In this document: one piece after another, positions 1 to 8,092 of the stretch | How the letters are laid out: each line of letters opens with the position of its first letter | Position numbering within the stretch: the first letter of the stretch is position 1 | Origin: Mixta tenebrionis | GTDB taxonomy: Bacteria > Pseudomonadota > Gammaproteobacteria > Enterobacterales > Enterobacteriaceae | Assembly: GCF_006517625.1 (NCBI RefSeq) | Contig: NZ_VHQI01000004.1 | Coordinates: 80,771-144,770 of the forward strand | Reading direction: 5' to 3' | DNA: 64,000 nucleotides | Notes under the pieces: model-generated | The model's database searches: none | What the model saw: only the letters and a program-made list of their open reading frames with translations | What the model was told of the DNA's origin: nothing | Translations under genes and position numbers: made by a program

Positions 1-1
1 C

Positions 2-580
2 AGTTTTATTCGTGAGGCGATCGAGGCTGTTTTCCCGGCGTTTCAGGACTATAACCGCCGCGTGCAGCAGCCGGGCGGTTTCCGCCTGCGCAATGCCGCT
101 TCCGAGCGGGAGTGGCTTACCCCGTCGGGGCGGGCGCAGTTTATGGTAATGGAAGGCGTAAACGAAGATCCACGCTCGCTGAAGTGTCACGATCTGGTTT
201 TGACCACGCTACGCAGTCACGATCAGTACAATACCACGCTGTATGGCCTCAACGATCGCTACCGCGGCGTGACCGGGCGACGCGACGTACTGTTTATCAA
301 CGCCGATGAAGCGGAACGTCGTCAGCTGCGCGTGGGCGATAAGGTTAATATCATTGCGCTCGATGCCGGAGGCCAGCGTACCGCGCGCCGTATGGATAAC
401 CTGACGATTGTGGTGCTGGATATGGCGCCCGGCTCGGTAGCCGCCTACTATCCTGAGGCCAACGTGATGGTGCCGCTGGACAGCCACGATACGCAAAGCG
501 GCATCCCGGCGTATAAAAGCATTCCTGTTGAGATGGAGCTCTGCCTGCAGCCGGCGCCAACCTCCGGCGCGCTGCGCTAG
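2..580 (+). CDS. Molybdopterin oxidoreductase C-terminus, FdhF/YdeP-like (5' partial)
   Basis: The frame is open to the left edge, so only the last ~190 residues are present. They look like the C-terminal molydopterin-dinucleotide-binding beta-barrel domain of FdhF/YdeP-family oxidoreductases: an SHDQYNTT-LYGLNDRYRG stretch near the start, a VGDKVNI segment, and an ending around NVMVPLDSHDTQSGIPAYKS, which resembles the tail of E. coli YdeP. Such enzymes carry a bis-MGD cofactor and an iron-sulfur cluster, but their substrate is not settled. The catalytic domains lie outside the window, so neither substrate nor intactness can be judged. No clear terminator follows it. Confidence 0.75.
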   Translation, partial: SFIREAIEAVFPAFQDYNRRVQQPGGFRLRNAASEREWLTPSGRAQFMVMEGVNEDPRSLKCHDLVLTTLRSHDQYNTTLYGLNDRYRGVTGRRDVLFINADEAERRQLRVGDKVNIIALDAGGQRTARRMDNLTIVVLDMAPGSVAAYYPEANVMVPLDSHDTQSGIPAYKSIPVEMELCLQPAPTSGALR

Positions 581-954
581 CGCAACAAAGGCTCTCCCGA
601 TAAGCGAAAGCAGGCCGCGCCCACTGGATAAAAACAGGGCGACAACGCGCCGGTAGCCTTAGCGCCGCCCGAACCGACACGCCATACGCGCAGCCGCCCC
701 GACGGAAAATCTCCGTCGCAGGGATTCTGTTATTTTTGCTCTACTCAAATATGGTTTACCATAGACCGCGTTCTTGCGTGACCGCTCGTCCTGCCGCGAT
801 GTTGCCAGTTTCAGCAGGCAGAGGAGCGTTCAAATCTGCCGCTACGACGGGCAAAGGCTGAGGTGCAGGTAGACAAACAGCATCAGCAAAAGCACAAACT
901 TAATAACATCTGTGAAAATAAAGCGTTATGCAGACACTAAAAGGCAGCTAAACC
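581..954. other. Intergenic region upstream of sbcB
   Basis: There is no convincing gene in these ~370 bases. Two small inverted repeats are visible. One is GACGGA-aaatc-TCCGTC at about 700-716, without a good T-tract. The other is TATGGT-tt-ACCATA at 750-763, which could be an operator. The bases just before sbcB should hold its promoter, but no strong -35/-10 pair stands out. Confidence 0.4.
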
Positions 955-2382
955 GTGGCCGACAAGCAAAAGCAACCAACCTTCCTGTTCCATGATTATG
1001 AAACCTTCGGCAAGAGTCCGGCGCTCGATCGCCCGGCGCAGTTTGCCGGTATTCGTACCGATATGGATTTTAATATCATCGGCGAACCGGAGGTGTTTTA
1101 CTGCCAGCCTGCGGATGATTACCTGCCTCAACCGGAAGCGGTAATGATTACCGGCATTACGCCGCAGCAGGCGCGGGCGCGCGGCGTTAACGAAGCGGAA
1201 TTCGCTCGCCGCATTCATGCCCTGTTTACCGTCGAGAACACCTGCGTGGTGGGATATAACAACGTGCGTTTCGATGATGAGGTAACGCGCAATATCTTTT
1301 ACCGCAACTTCTTCGATCCTTACGCCTGGAGCTGGCAAAACGGCAACTCACGCTGGGATCTGCTGGATGTGATGCGCGCCTGCTATGCCTTACGCCCTGA
1401 CGGCATCCACTGGCCGGAAAACGAGGACGGGCTGCCCAGCTTCAAGCTGGAGCATCTGACAAAAGCGAACGGCGTTGAGCACAGTCACGCGCACGATGCG
1501 ATGTCAGACGTCTACGCCACTATCGCCATGGCGAAGCTGGTGAAAACTAAACAGCCGAAGCTGTTTGAATTCCTGTTCCGCCACCGCAGCAAGCAGAAGA
1601 TCAATACGCTGATCGATATTCCACAAATGAAGCCGCTGGTGCATATCTCCGGCATGTTTGGCGCGCTGCGCGGCAATACCAGCTGGATCGCCCCGCTCGC
1701 CTGGCATCCGGAAAACCGCAACGCGCTGATTGTCTGCGACCTGGCCGGAGATATGGCGCCGCTGCTGGAGCTGGATGCCGACGCGCTGCGCGCAAGGCTC
1801 TATACGCCGCGCCAGCAGCTGGGCGAGGCGTCAGCGGTGCCGATCAAACTGGTGCACAGCAATAAGTGCCCGGTACTGGCGCCCGCCAGTACGCTGCGCC
1901 CGGAAGATGCAGAGCGTTTGGGAATCGATCGGCAGCGCTGTCTGGATAACCTTAAGCTGCTGCGTCAGCATCCGGAAGTTCGCGAAAAGGTGGTGGCGCT
2001 TTACGCTGAGGCCGAACCCTTTATTCCCTCCGAAGACGTGGACGCCCAGCTTTACAACGGCTTTTTCAGCGATGCTGATAAAACCGCGATGGGAATTATC
2101 CAGCAGGCAACGCCGGCAAACCTGCCCGCGCTTGATTTAACCTTTAACGATCAACGCATCGAGAAGCTGCTGTTTCGCTACCGTGCGCGTAACTTCCCCG
2201 GCACGCTGGATGACAGCGAGCAGCAGCGCTGGCTGCAGCATCGTCGCGAGACGCTGAACGGCGAGCGTATCGAAGCGTTTCTGCTGGAGCTGGAATCGCT
2301 GGCTAATCTGCATGAGGGCGACAAAGATAAAATGGCGCAGCTAAAGGCGCTGTATGATTACGCTCGCGAATTAGTCTCATAA
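955..2382 (+). CDS. sbcB: Exodeoxyribonuclease I (SbcB)
   Basis: Exonuclease I degrades single-stranded DNA 3'->5' and acts in recombination and mismatch repair. The protein is 475 residues, the same length as E. coli SbcB, and aligns throughout. The DnaQ-type ExoI motif FHDYETFG (Asp14, Glu16) opens the catalytic domain, and a later HAHDAMSDVYAT block supplies the remaining metal-binding and catalytic residues. The C-terminal SH3-like and helical parts include LYNGFFSDADK and FRYRARNFPGTL. It starts with GTG, preceded by an AAGG about 10 bases upstream; no better ATG exists nearby. A bidirectional hairpin terminator follows 18 bases after the stop. It stands alone in its orientation. Confidence 0.97.
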   Translation: MADKQKQPTFLFHDYETFGKSPALDRPAQFAGIRTDMDFNIIGEPEVFYCQPADDYLPQPEAVMITGITPQQARARGVNEAEFARRIHALFTVENTCVVGYNNVRFDDEVTRNIFYRNFFDPYAWSWQNGNSRWDLLDVMRACYALRPDGIHWPENEDGLPSFKLEHLTKANGVEHSHAHDAMSDVYATIAMAKLVKTKQPKLFEFLFRHRSKQKINTLIDIPQMKPLVHISGMFGALRGNTSWIAPLAWHPENRNALIVCDLAGDMAPLLELDADALRARLYTPRQQLGEASAVPIKLVHSNKCPVLAPASTLRPEDAERLGIDRQRCLDNLKLLRQHPEVREKVVALYAEAEPFIPSEDVDAQLYNGFFSDADKTAMGIIQQATPANLPALDLTFNDQRIEKLLFRYRARNFPGTLDDSEQQRWLQHRRETLNGERIEAFLLELESLANLHEGDKDKMAQLKALYDYARELVS

Positions 2383-2400
2383 GCGCGCCCTCGCCGCCAT

Positions 2401-2430
2401 AAAAAAGCCGTCCCTGAGGACGGCTTTTTT
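2401..2430. terminator. Bidirectional terminator between sbcB and yfaZ
   Basis: Six A, then the stem AAGCCGTCC with loop CTGA and the arm GGACGGCTT, then a run of T. The A and T tracts on both sides make it work for sbcB (plus) and the converging YfaZ-like gene (minus). Confidence 0.9.
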
Positions 2431-2445
2431 ACTGCGAACAAACCA

Positions 2446-2991
2446 TCAGAAGCGCAGCGAAGCGCCGATGTAAGGACCATCCGCCAGCACGTTATCTTTA
2501 CGGCTGCCTTTATTATTCAGCTCGGCATATTTATAGCCAACGCGCACGTTCAGCAACGAAATCGGCGTAAAGCTGATGCCGCCAGAGGCTTCCTGGTAGC
2601 TATCGAGGTGATCGGTAAAAGCTTCCGGCGAATAGTAATATTCGCCATACAGGCCCAGCATATTGGTTACCGGAATGCTGACGCCCGCGCCAACCGCAGC
2701 GGCAAAACCATCTTTACCATCTTTCGGGTCAATCCACATCGCTTTGATGCCGGGGCTGAGGAAAACAGAGCCGATTGCCACGTTATAGCCCAGACGCAGA
2801 CCGCTAACGTCGCCGTCATGATCGCTGCGCATCCAGTTACCGGACAGGCTCAGGCCCGGCGTAGTCGTGCCCAGCCCAACGTTCAGGTTGGTGTAATGCT
2901 CACCCACGTCAACGCTGCCTTCAATCGCCTGCGCTGAACCCGCAGCCAGCATCAGAGCCAGACCGCTACCTACCACTACTTTTTTAAACAT
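2446..2991 (-). CDS. yfaZ: YfaZ-family outer membrane protein
   Basis: A 181-residue predicted outer-membrane beta-barrel of the YfaZ family. The start is set at MFKKVVVGSG: it gives a clean Sec signal peptide ending at SAQA-IEGS around residues 20-24, and GGAG lies just upstream. A longer in-frame extension upstream lacks these features. The mature part alternates polar and aromatic residues, as in transmembrane strands (LNVGLG, LSLSGNW, YGEYYYS, LNVRVGYKYAEL), and ends in the aromatic-terminal signature GASLRF recognised by the BAM machinery. The physiological role of YfaZ proteins is not established. It is monocistronic, behind the plaP terminator. Confidence 0.85.
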   Translation of the reverse strand: MFKKVVVGSGLALMLAAGSAQAIEGSVDVGEHYTNLNVGLGTTTPGLSLSGNWMRSDHDGDVSGLRLGYNVAIGSVFLSPGIKAMWIDPKDGKDGFAAAVGAGVSIPVTNMLGLYGEYYYSPEAFTDHLDSYQEASGGISFTPISLLNVRVGYKYAELNNKGSRKDNVLADGPYIGASLRF

Positions 2992-3169
2992 TGCCAACTC
3001 CATTATTTCAGGCACGAATTGCTGGCGAAGGGTAGCGGAGCTGGCGAGCGGATACAAGAGGACCAGGCTGATAAGGTTAAAACCTGTAGTGAACAATGCC
3101 ATAGCAAACAGAAAATGTCCCGGCGCTGCGTCGAACGGATAGCGCGCCACGCCGCCGTTTAAGCGCCGT

Positions 3170-3195
3170 AAAAAAGGCCGGACGCTTGTCCGGCC
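3170..3195 (-). terminator. Terminator of plaP
   Basis: A perfect stem GGCCGGAC-gctt-GTCCGGCC. On the minus strand it is followed by a run of six T, placing it about 80 bases after the plaP stop codon. Confidence 0.88.
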
Positions 3196-3274
3196 TGATA
3201 AGTTATCAATATCGCAGCGGGCGACGCCCGCCGGCGACAGGGCCAGGCGCGCTGGGCCTGGCTTTAAACGCGGC

Positions 3275-4639
3275 TCAGAGCGACTCTTCGCTATACTGCG
3301 GCACCGGGTTACGGAAGCTGCGCGTAACGACGGCCAGGTAGATAATCCCCACCGCCGCCCAGATCAGGCCGAGCACCATTGAACTCTCTTCGAGATTAAT
3401 CCAGAGCGCGCCCACCGTCAGCGCGCCGCACAGCGGCAGCAGCAGATAGTTAACGTTGTCCATTATCGTCCTGCAACGCTTCTCGCGGATCCAGAACTGC
3501 GCAATCACCGACAGGTTAACGAAGGTGAAAGCCACCAGCGCGCCAAAGTTGACCAGCGCCGTCGCCGTTACCAGATCGAAACGGATTGCCAGCAGCGCAA
3601 TGGCGCCAACCAGTACCACGTTAAGCGCCGGAGTACGCCATTTAGGATGCACGTAGCCGAAGAAACGCTCCGGGAAAACGCCGTCGCGGCCCATCACATA
3701 CATCAGACGGCTTACGCCCGCATGCGCCGCCATACCTGAAGCCAGCACCGTTACGCAGGAGAAAATCAGGATGCCGAACTGGAAGGTTTTACCCGCCACG
3801 TAGAGCATGATTTCCGGCTGCGAAGCGTCCGGATCTTTAAAACGCGAGATATCCGGGAAATAGAGCTGCAGGAAGTAGGACACCGTGATAAAGATAATGC
3901 CGCCAACCAGCGCCGTCAGGAAAATCGCTTTCGGGATCACCCGCTCGGCGTCTTTCGTCTCTTCTGAGAGCGAGCTGATGCCGTCGAAGCCGAGAAACGA
4001 GAAGCAGAGAATGGTCGCGCCGGTAATCATCGGCACCACATGCGCATCCTCCGACCAGAACGGACGGCTGCTAACCAGCGTACCGGCGCCTTCGCCGTGC
4101 GCCACGCCATAAATCACCATGCAGACCAGGGCAATAATCACTGCCACCTGCATAACGACAATAACGCTGTTAAAGTTTGCTACGGACTTAATGCCGCGCA
4201 GGTTGGTCAGCGTCATAAAGCCAACCAACAGCACCACAAAGATCCAGGACGGAATGCCCGGCAGCAGCGCTTCAAAATAGATTTTCGCCAGCAGAATGTT
4301 GATCATCGGCATAAACAGATAATCAAGCAGTGACGACCAGCCAACCATAAAGCCGACGTGCGGACTGATGGTTTTTTGCGCGTAGGTATAAGCGGAACCC
4401 GCAGATGGGAAGCGGTTTACCAGTTTACCGTAGCTCAGCGCAGTAAACAGAATAGCAATCAGCGCGAAGGCATAAGCCGTGGCGACGTGGCCGCCGGTTA
4501 ACCCGGAAACAATGCCAAAAGTATCGAACAGCGTCATGGGCTGGATATAGGCCAGGCCAATCATGACAACCGGCATCAGCGTCAGCGTTTTTTTCAGATG
4601 TGTACGCGGCTGCGAGGTGTGGTGGAGATCATGCGACAT
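3275..4639 (-). CDS. plaP: Putrescine importer PlaP (APC family)
   Basis: An inner-membrane amino acid-polyamine-organocation permease, 454 residues with about 12 hydrophobic segments. It follows E. coli PlaP (YeeF) closely end to end, for example [19 protein letters not shown] near residues 34-52, [29 protein letters not shown] and the tail [11 protein letters not shown]. PlaP takes up putrescine by proton symport. PuuP-type proteins are relatives, but the tail and the synteny (sbcB side, near yeeZ-his) favour PlaP. It is read toward its own terminator. A long leader precedes it, separated from puuA by another terminator, so it is probably transcribed on its own. Sitting next to puuADRB, it likely supplies the substrate for that pathway. 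Confidence 0.93.
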   Translation of the reverse strand: MSHDLHHTSQPRTHLKKTLTLMPVVMIGLAYIQPMTLFDTFGIVSGLTGGHVATAYAFALIAILFTALSYGKLVNRFPSAGSAYTYAQKTISPHVGFMVGWSSLLDYLFMPMINILLAKIYFEALLPGIPSWIFVVLLVGFMTLTNLRGIKSVANFNSVIVVMQVAVIIALVCMVIYGVAHGEGAGTLVSSRPFWSEDAHVVPMITGATILCFSFLGFDGISSLSEETKDAERVIPKAIFLTALVGGIIFITVSYFLQLYFPDISRFKDPDASQPEIMLYVAGKTFQFGILIFSCVTVLASGMAAHAGVSRLMYVMGRDGVFPERFFGYVHPKWRTPALNVVLVGAIALLAIRFDLVTATALVNFGALVAFTFVNLSVIAQFWIREKRCRTIMDNVNYLLLPLCGALTVGALWINLEESSMVLGLIWAAVGIIYLAVVTRSFRNPVPQYSEESL

Positions 4640-4817
4640 GGTTAAGTCCCCCCATAGCGGCGGCCTGATTAGGGCGGACCACAGGGAAACTTCGCGTTAT
4701 GCGAGAGAGGTTCTTCAGAGGCGTGAGGGAGAAGGCTGAATCAATGCCGCCTGCACCATAATCATCACGGAGACGAATACCAGCGCATGCTGGTGAGAAG
4801 TTAACGAGTTGCCCCAT
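4629..4817 (-). CDS. Possible upstream ORF in the plaP leader
   Basis: A 62-codon frame begins [14 protein letters not shown] good Shine-Dalgarno (GAGGA) sits seven bases before its ATG, and the frame runs into the first codons of plaP, overlapping it out of frame. The peptide resembles nothing I recognise. It may be a regulatory leader translated ahead of plaP, or chance. The overlap would allow translational coupling. Codon use is not clearly protein-like, so confidence is low. Confidence 0.22.
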   Translation of the reverse strand: MGQLVNFSPACAGIRLRDDYGAGGIDSAFSLTPLKNLSRITRSFPVVRPNQAAAMGGLNHVA

Positions 4818-4913
4818 CTTTGTATCCTCAAAACCACACGATATACGTGTTTTGTGTAAGTATCTATCCGGCACGCCGGCCGGCCTCTTTGACAAATGAT
4901 CCTGGTTAAATGC
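4640..4913 (-). other. Long 5' leader region of plaP
   Basis: About 270 bases lie between the puuA terminator and plaP with no conserved gene. The minus strand holds a short dyad (ACACGTATATCGTGT) at about 4840-4854, a GC-rich palindromic stretch near 4870-4886, and the possible upstream ORF listed separately. A promoter presumably lies at the upstream end, but I cannot place the boxes. Confidence 0.35.
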
Positions 4914-4945
4914 AAAAAAATAACCGACGCCTCAAGCGCCGGTTA
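4914..4945 (-). terminator. Terminator of puuA
   Basis: The stem is TAACCG(A)CGC-ctcaa-GCG(C)CGGTTA with one mismatch. On the minus strand seven T follow. It lies about 190 bases after the puuA stop and so separates puuA from plaP. Confidence 0.85.
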
Positions 4946-5134
4946 TATTCTATTTTGCAGGGGGCGTATTTTGCACCACACAGAGGCAGGATGACAAGAT
5001 CTTGAGACTTTCAGTAACAATTTCTTTTTCGTCAGCCGGCTGCGGCAAAAAACGCAGCCGATTATCGCGCGTGCTGCAGGCAGAGGGCGCCGCGTTAACG
5101 CCCTGCGCGCGCTGGCCGCGCCGGGCTTCCCGCC

Positions 5135-6550
5135 TCAGGCGTTTTTCAGCATCCAGTCAATTTCCGTAGCGGTAATCAACCGTTCAAACTGCATCAGCTC
5201 ATGGTGCTTACAGCTGTGCCAGACAAAGCTAAAACGTTCGCCCAGCAGCTCCTGCAACGCCCGGCAGCGGGAAAATTCGTCCAGCGCCTCGCTCTGCCTG
5301 ACCGGCAGCAGCGCCCCTTCCGCTGCGTGGCCGTTGCCGGTTACCGGCGCCGGCAGCGTCAGCGGATTATCCAGCCCGTGCAGAATTCCGGCAAAAATAG
5401 CGGCCAGCGCCAGCCAGGGGTTGGCATCGGCGCCCGCCACGCGATACTCCACGCGCCGGTTATCGATATCGCCGCAGGGGATGCGCAGCGCCACGGTACG
5501 GTTGTTATGGCCCCAGGAGGCGCGCAGCGGCACATAGGATTCGGGACGGAAGCGGCGGAAAGCGTTGACGTTCGGCGCCAGCAGCGCCATGGAGGCGGGC
5601 ATCAGATCGAGCATCCCCGCCAGCGCCCGCTTCAGCAGCGGTGAATCGCTGCCATCATCACAGGCGAACGCGTTGCGATCGGCGGCGTCCAGCATACTGA
5701 CATGCACATGCATGCCGCTGCCGGCATACTCTTCATAAGGTTTGGCCATAAAGGTGGCGGTCATGCCGTGGTTTTCCGCTACCTGCCTGACCAGCCTTTT
5801 CAGCTGGAGCGCGTGGTCGCAGGCGCTGAGTACGTTGCGCGTATGGTGCAGGTTGATTTCAAACTGTCCCGGCGAGGCTTCCGCCAGCGCGCCGTCGGCG
5901 GGAATGCCCTGCAGCCGCGCCAGACGATCGATATCGCCCAGCACCTGCGAAAAGCGATCGAGATTATCTACCGAATAGACCTGGCTCTGCACGTTGCGCT
6001 CATCGCTGCCTGGCGTACAGGGCGGCTGAATAAAACCTTCGCGATCGCGCTGCTTATCGACCAGATAGAACTCCAGCTCTACCGCTACCACCGGGAACAG
6101 CCCCCGGTTGCGCAAGCGCTGCCAGAGAGAGTTCAAAACATTACGGGGCTCAACGTCAAAGGGAGTGCCATCTTGGTTGCACATGGTCAACAGCAGCTGG
6201 GCAATATGAACGGGATCGGAAGCGGCGGGAACCAGCGTGCCCTCGACGGGCGTACAGATATTGTCCGGCTCGCCCAGCGCCTGGCCGAGGCCCGCCTGCT
6301 CGACGGTATTGCCCAGGATATCCATCGCAAATACCGAGGCCGGGAAGTAACAACCTTTTTCCAGCCTTGCCAGGCTGCCAACCGGAATACGTTTACCGCG
6401 AAAAACCCCGTTCAGATCGTTAAGCAGGATATCGACATACTGCGTTTCAGGATGGCGTTCCAGATAGGTTTTTACCTCATTCTGGAACGCGCTGGTTCGC
6501 ATCTCTTCACTATGTCGCGTGAAGTCTTCTACTTCCACCAGGTTTGTCAT
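5135..6550 (-). CDS. puuA: Gamma-glutamylputrescine synthetase PuuA
   Basis: This enzyme joins glutamate to putrescine using ATP, the first step of the Puu putrescine-degradation route in the cytoplasm. The protein has 471 residues (E. coli: 472) and glutamine-synthetase fold motifs: an N-terminal beta-grasp with DLNGVFRGKRIP, VELEFYL, EASPGQFEINL, FMAKPYEEYAGSGMHVHVS, the Arg-binding region NVNAFRRFRPESYVP, and ALRIPCGDIDNRRVEYRVAGADANP. The start at MTNLVEVEDF matches E. coli PuuA; GGTGGG precedes it. An ATG five codons upstream is less likely. It is divergent from puuD, with a PuuR-like operator in the shared spacer. Confidence 0.96.
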   Translation of the reverse strand: MTNLVEVEDFTRHSEEMRTSAFQNEVKTYLERHPETQYVDILLNDLNGVFRGKRIPVGSLARLEKGCYFPASVFAMDILGNTVEQAGLGQALGEPDNICTPVEGTLVPAASDPVHIAQLLLTMCNQDGTPFDVEPRNVLNSLWQRLRNRGLFPVVAVELEFYLVDKQRDREGFIQPPCTPGSDERNVQSQVYSVDNLDRFSQVLGDIDRLARLQGIPADGALAEASPGQFEINLHHTRNVLSACDHALQLKRLVRQVAENHGMTATFMAKPYEEYAGSGMHVHVSMLDAADRNAFACDDGSDSPLLKRALAGMLDLMPASMALLAPNVNAFRRFRPESYVPLRASWGHNNRTVALRIPCGDIDNRRVEYRVAGADANPWLALAAIFAGILHGLDNPLTLPAPVTGNGHAAEGALLPVRQSEALDEFSRCRALQELLGERFSFVWHSCKHHELMQFERLITATEIDWMLKNA

Positions 6551-6690
6551 GATCCCACCCGCCATTTACCGTTCAGAAAGGTTGCACGTCATGCTCAAAA
6601 TAACGGCCATAGTTAGAACATAGTCATAAGGCAAAAAGTGTGCAAATGTTACACGACGGTTTGAATATTGCGCAAAGCCTGTCTAGATTG

Positions 6691-6705
6691 AAAATATATT
6701 GTACA
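6691..6705 (+). promoter_or_regulatory. PuuR operator-like site
   Basis: The 15-mer AAAATATATTGTACA differs at two positions from the reported E. coli PuuR recognition sequence AAAATATAATGAACA. It lies in the ~210-base spacer between divergent puuA and puuDRB, where a shared PuuR operator is expected. A weaker look-alike, AAATATTGACCA, occurs at about 6735-6746. The match is from memory of the consensus; binding is inferred. Confidence 0.6.
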
Positions 6706-6763
6706 AATCGGCGCGTCCGATGCGGTTTTGTCAGAAATATTGACCAGTTCAGGCGGGGATAAC

Positions 6764-7522
6764 ATGGCAAGAATAATGGACAAGCCGTTGATTGGCGTGG
6801 TGGCCTGCCGCTCGATAACAGAGGGGCACCCTGCTTTTACGCTACACCAGAAATATCTGGACGCCATTATGGATGCGCAGGGCGTCGCCATTATTCTGCC
6901 CCATCGTCCCGGTCAGGGCGAAGCCATTTCCCGGCGCGTTTTACCGCTGCTGGATGGCCTGCTGCTGTCCGGCAGCCCCAGCAATATCGAACCCTGGCGC
7001 TATGAGGCAACGGGAAAAGAAGAGCTGACCGATCCCGGACGCGATGAGCTGGCGCTGGCGTTGATAGCTCAGGCGCTGCCGCTGCATATGCCGCTGCTGG
7101 CTATTTGTCGCGGCATGCAGGAGCTGGCGGTGGCGACCGGCGGCACGCTCTACCGCCAGCTTCCGGTCGGCGAGATCGCACACTATGTCAATAGCGATGC
7201 GCCGCTGGCTGCGCAGTATGCGCCAACGCATGCTATCCAGCTGGCATCCGATGGACGGCTGTCGCAGCTGCTGCGTGGTATGACCTCGCTGCAGGTTAAT
7301 TCGCTGCATCAGCAGGGCATCCATCATCCCGGCCCGCTGCTGCAGATCGAGGCGACCGCCCCGGATGGCGTGATTGAAGCGGTTTCCGTCCCGCATCATC
7401 CCTTCGCTTTCGGCGTGCAGTGGCACCCCGAATGGCGTTATCAACATGATGAAGCCTCATCGCAGCTGTTTGAGGCTTTTCTGCATGCCTGTCACCAGTA
7501 CCGTAAGGAAAAGCGGCTATGA
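6764..7522 (+). CDS. puuD: Gamma-glutamyl-GABA hydrolase PuuD
   Basis: A class I glutamine-amidotransferase-like hydrolase of the peptidase C26 type, 252 residues. It releases GABA and glutamate from gamma-glutamyl-GABA, late in the Puu pathway. Motifs: KPLIGVV at the N-terminus, GSPSNIEPW, the nucleophile elbow AICRGMQEL with catalytic Cys, and the His/Glu pair in GVQWHPEW. The start is placed at MARIMDKP because GGCGGGG lies immediately upstream. A longer in-frame start 12 codons earlier has no ribosome site. Its last codons overlap puuR by ATGA, so the two genes are translationally coupled. Confidence 0.95.
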   Translation: MARIMDKPLIGVVACRSITEGHPAFTLHQKYLDAIMDAQGVAIILPHRPGQGEAISRRVLPLLDGLLLSGSPSNIEPWRYEATGKEELTDPGRDELALALIAQALPLHMPLLAICRGMQELAVATGGTLYRQLPVGEIAHYVNSDAPLAAQYAPTHAIQLASDGRLSQLLRGMTSLQVNSLHQQGIHHPGPLLQIEATAPDGVIEAVSVPHHPFAFGVQWHPEWRYQHDEASSQLFEAFLHACHQYRKEKRL

Positions 7523-8076
7523 ATGAAGCTACGCTGGCGCCCGGACGGCGCTTATCGCAAATCCGGCAGGAGTTAGGTTTGTCACAGCGGCGCGTTGCTG
7601 AGCTTGCCGGGCTAACCCACAGCGCCATCAGCACTATCGAACAGGATAAGGTCAGCCCCGCCGTCAGCACGCTGCAAAAGCTGCTGAAGGTGTATGGGCT
7701 GTCGCTGTCGGAATTTTTCTCCGATCCTGCCAGGCAGAGTCCGCCGAAAGTGGTTATCGAAGCGCAGGAGCTGATTGATATCGGCGGCCAGGGCGTCTCG
7801 CTGAAACTTATTCATAACGGCAGCGCCAGCCGTAATCTGGCGATGCTGCTGGAAACCTATCAGCCCGGCGCCACTACCGGCGAAAAGCTCCGTCATCCCG
7901 GCGAAGAGACCGGTACGCTGCTGGAGGGCGAAATTACCCTGACGGTAAACGGGCATAGCTATCAGCTGCATGCCGGGCAAAGTTACGTGATTGATACCGG
8001 GCAGCCGCACAGCTTCAGCAATACCTCTACGCGCCCCTGCCGCATCGTCAGCGCCCATACGCCCGCTAACTTTTAA
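7519..8076 (+). CDS. puuR: HTH-type repressor PuuR
   Basis: A 185-residue regulator with an N-terminal XRE/Cro helix-turn-helix (residues ~10-65; LGLSQRRVAELAGLTHSAISTIE) and a C-terminal cupin sensor domain (residues ~105-180; HPGEETGTLLEGEITLTVNG and AGQSYVIDTGQPHSF). E. coli PuuR represses the puu genes and is released when putrescine is present. The gene overlaps puuD by four bases (ATGA) and is followed 16 bases later by puuB, forming puuDRB. Its likely target is the operator-like site upstream of puuD and puuA. Confidence 0.94.
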   Translation: MNEATLAPGRRLSQIRQELGLSQRRVAELAGLTHSAISTIEQDKVSPAVSTLQKLLKVYGLSLSEFFSDPARQSPPKVVIEAQELIDIGGQGVSLKLIHNGSASRNLAMLLETYQPGATTGEKLRHPGEETGTLLEGEITLTVNGHSYQLHAGQSYVIDTGQPHSFSNTSTRPCRIVSAHTPANF

Positions 8077-8092
8077 ATCAGGGAGAACCGCC

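Noticed and set aside
2992-3150. N-terminal extension of the YfaZ-like protein
   Set aside because: The downstream start gives a proper signal peptide and ribosome site; the extension would place the signal peptide internally.
5702-6616. 304-codon open frame antisense to puuA
   Set aside because: It mirrors the strongly conserved puuA gene in a GC-rich region; the translation is Arg/Gln/His-rich with no recognisable domain.
7991-8092. N-terminal extension of puuB
   Set aside because: It lies inside puuR, has no homology to PuuB, and the GTG at 8093 has a good ribosome site and the right length.
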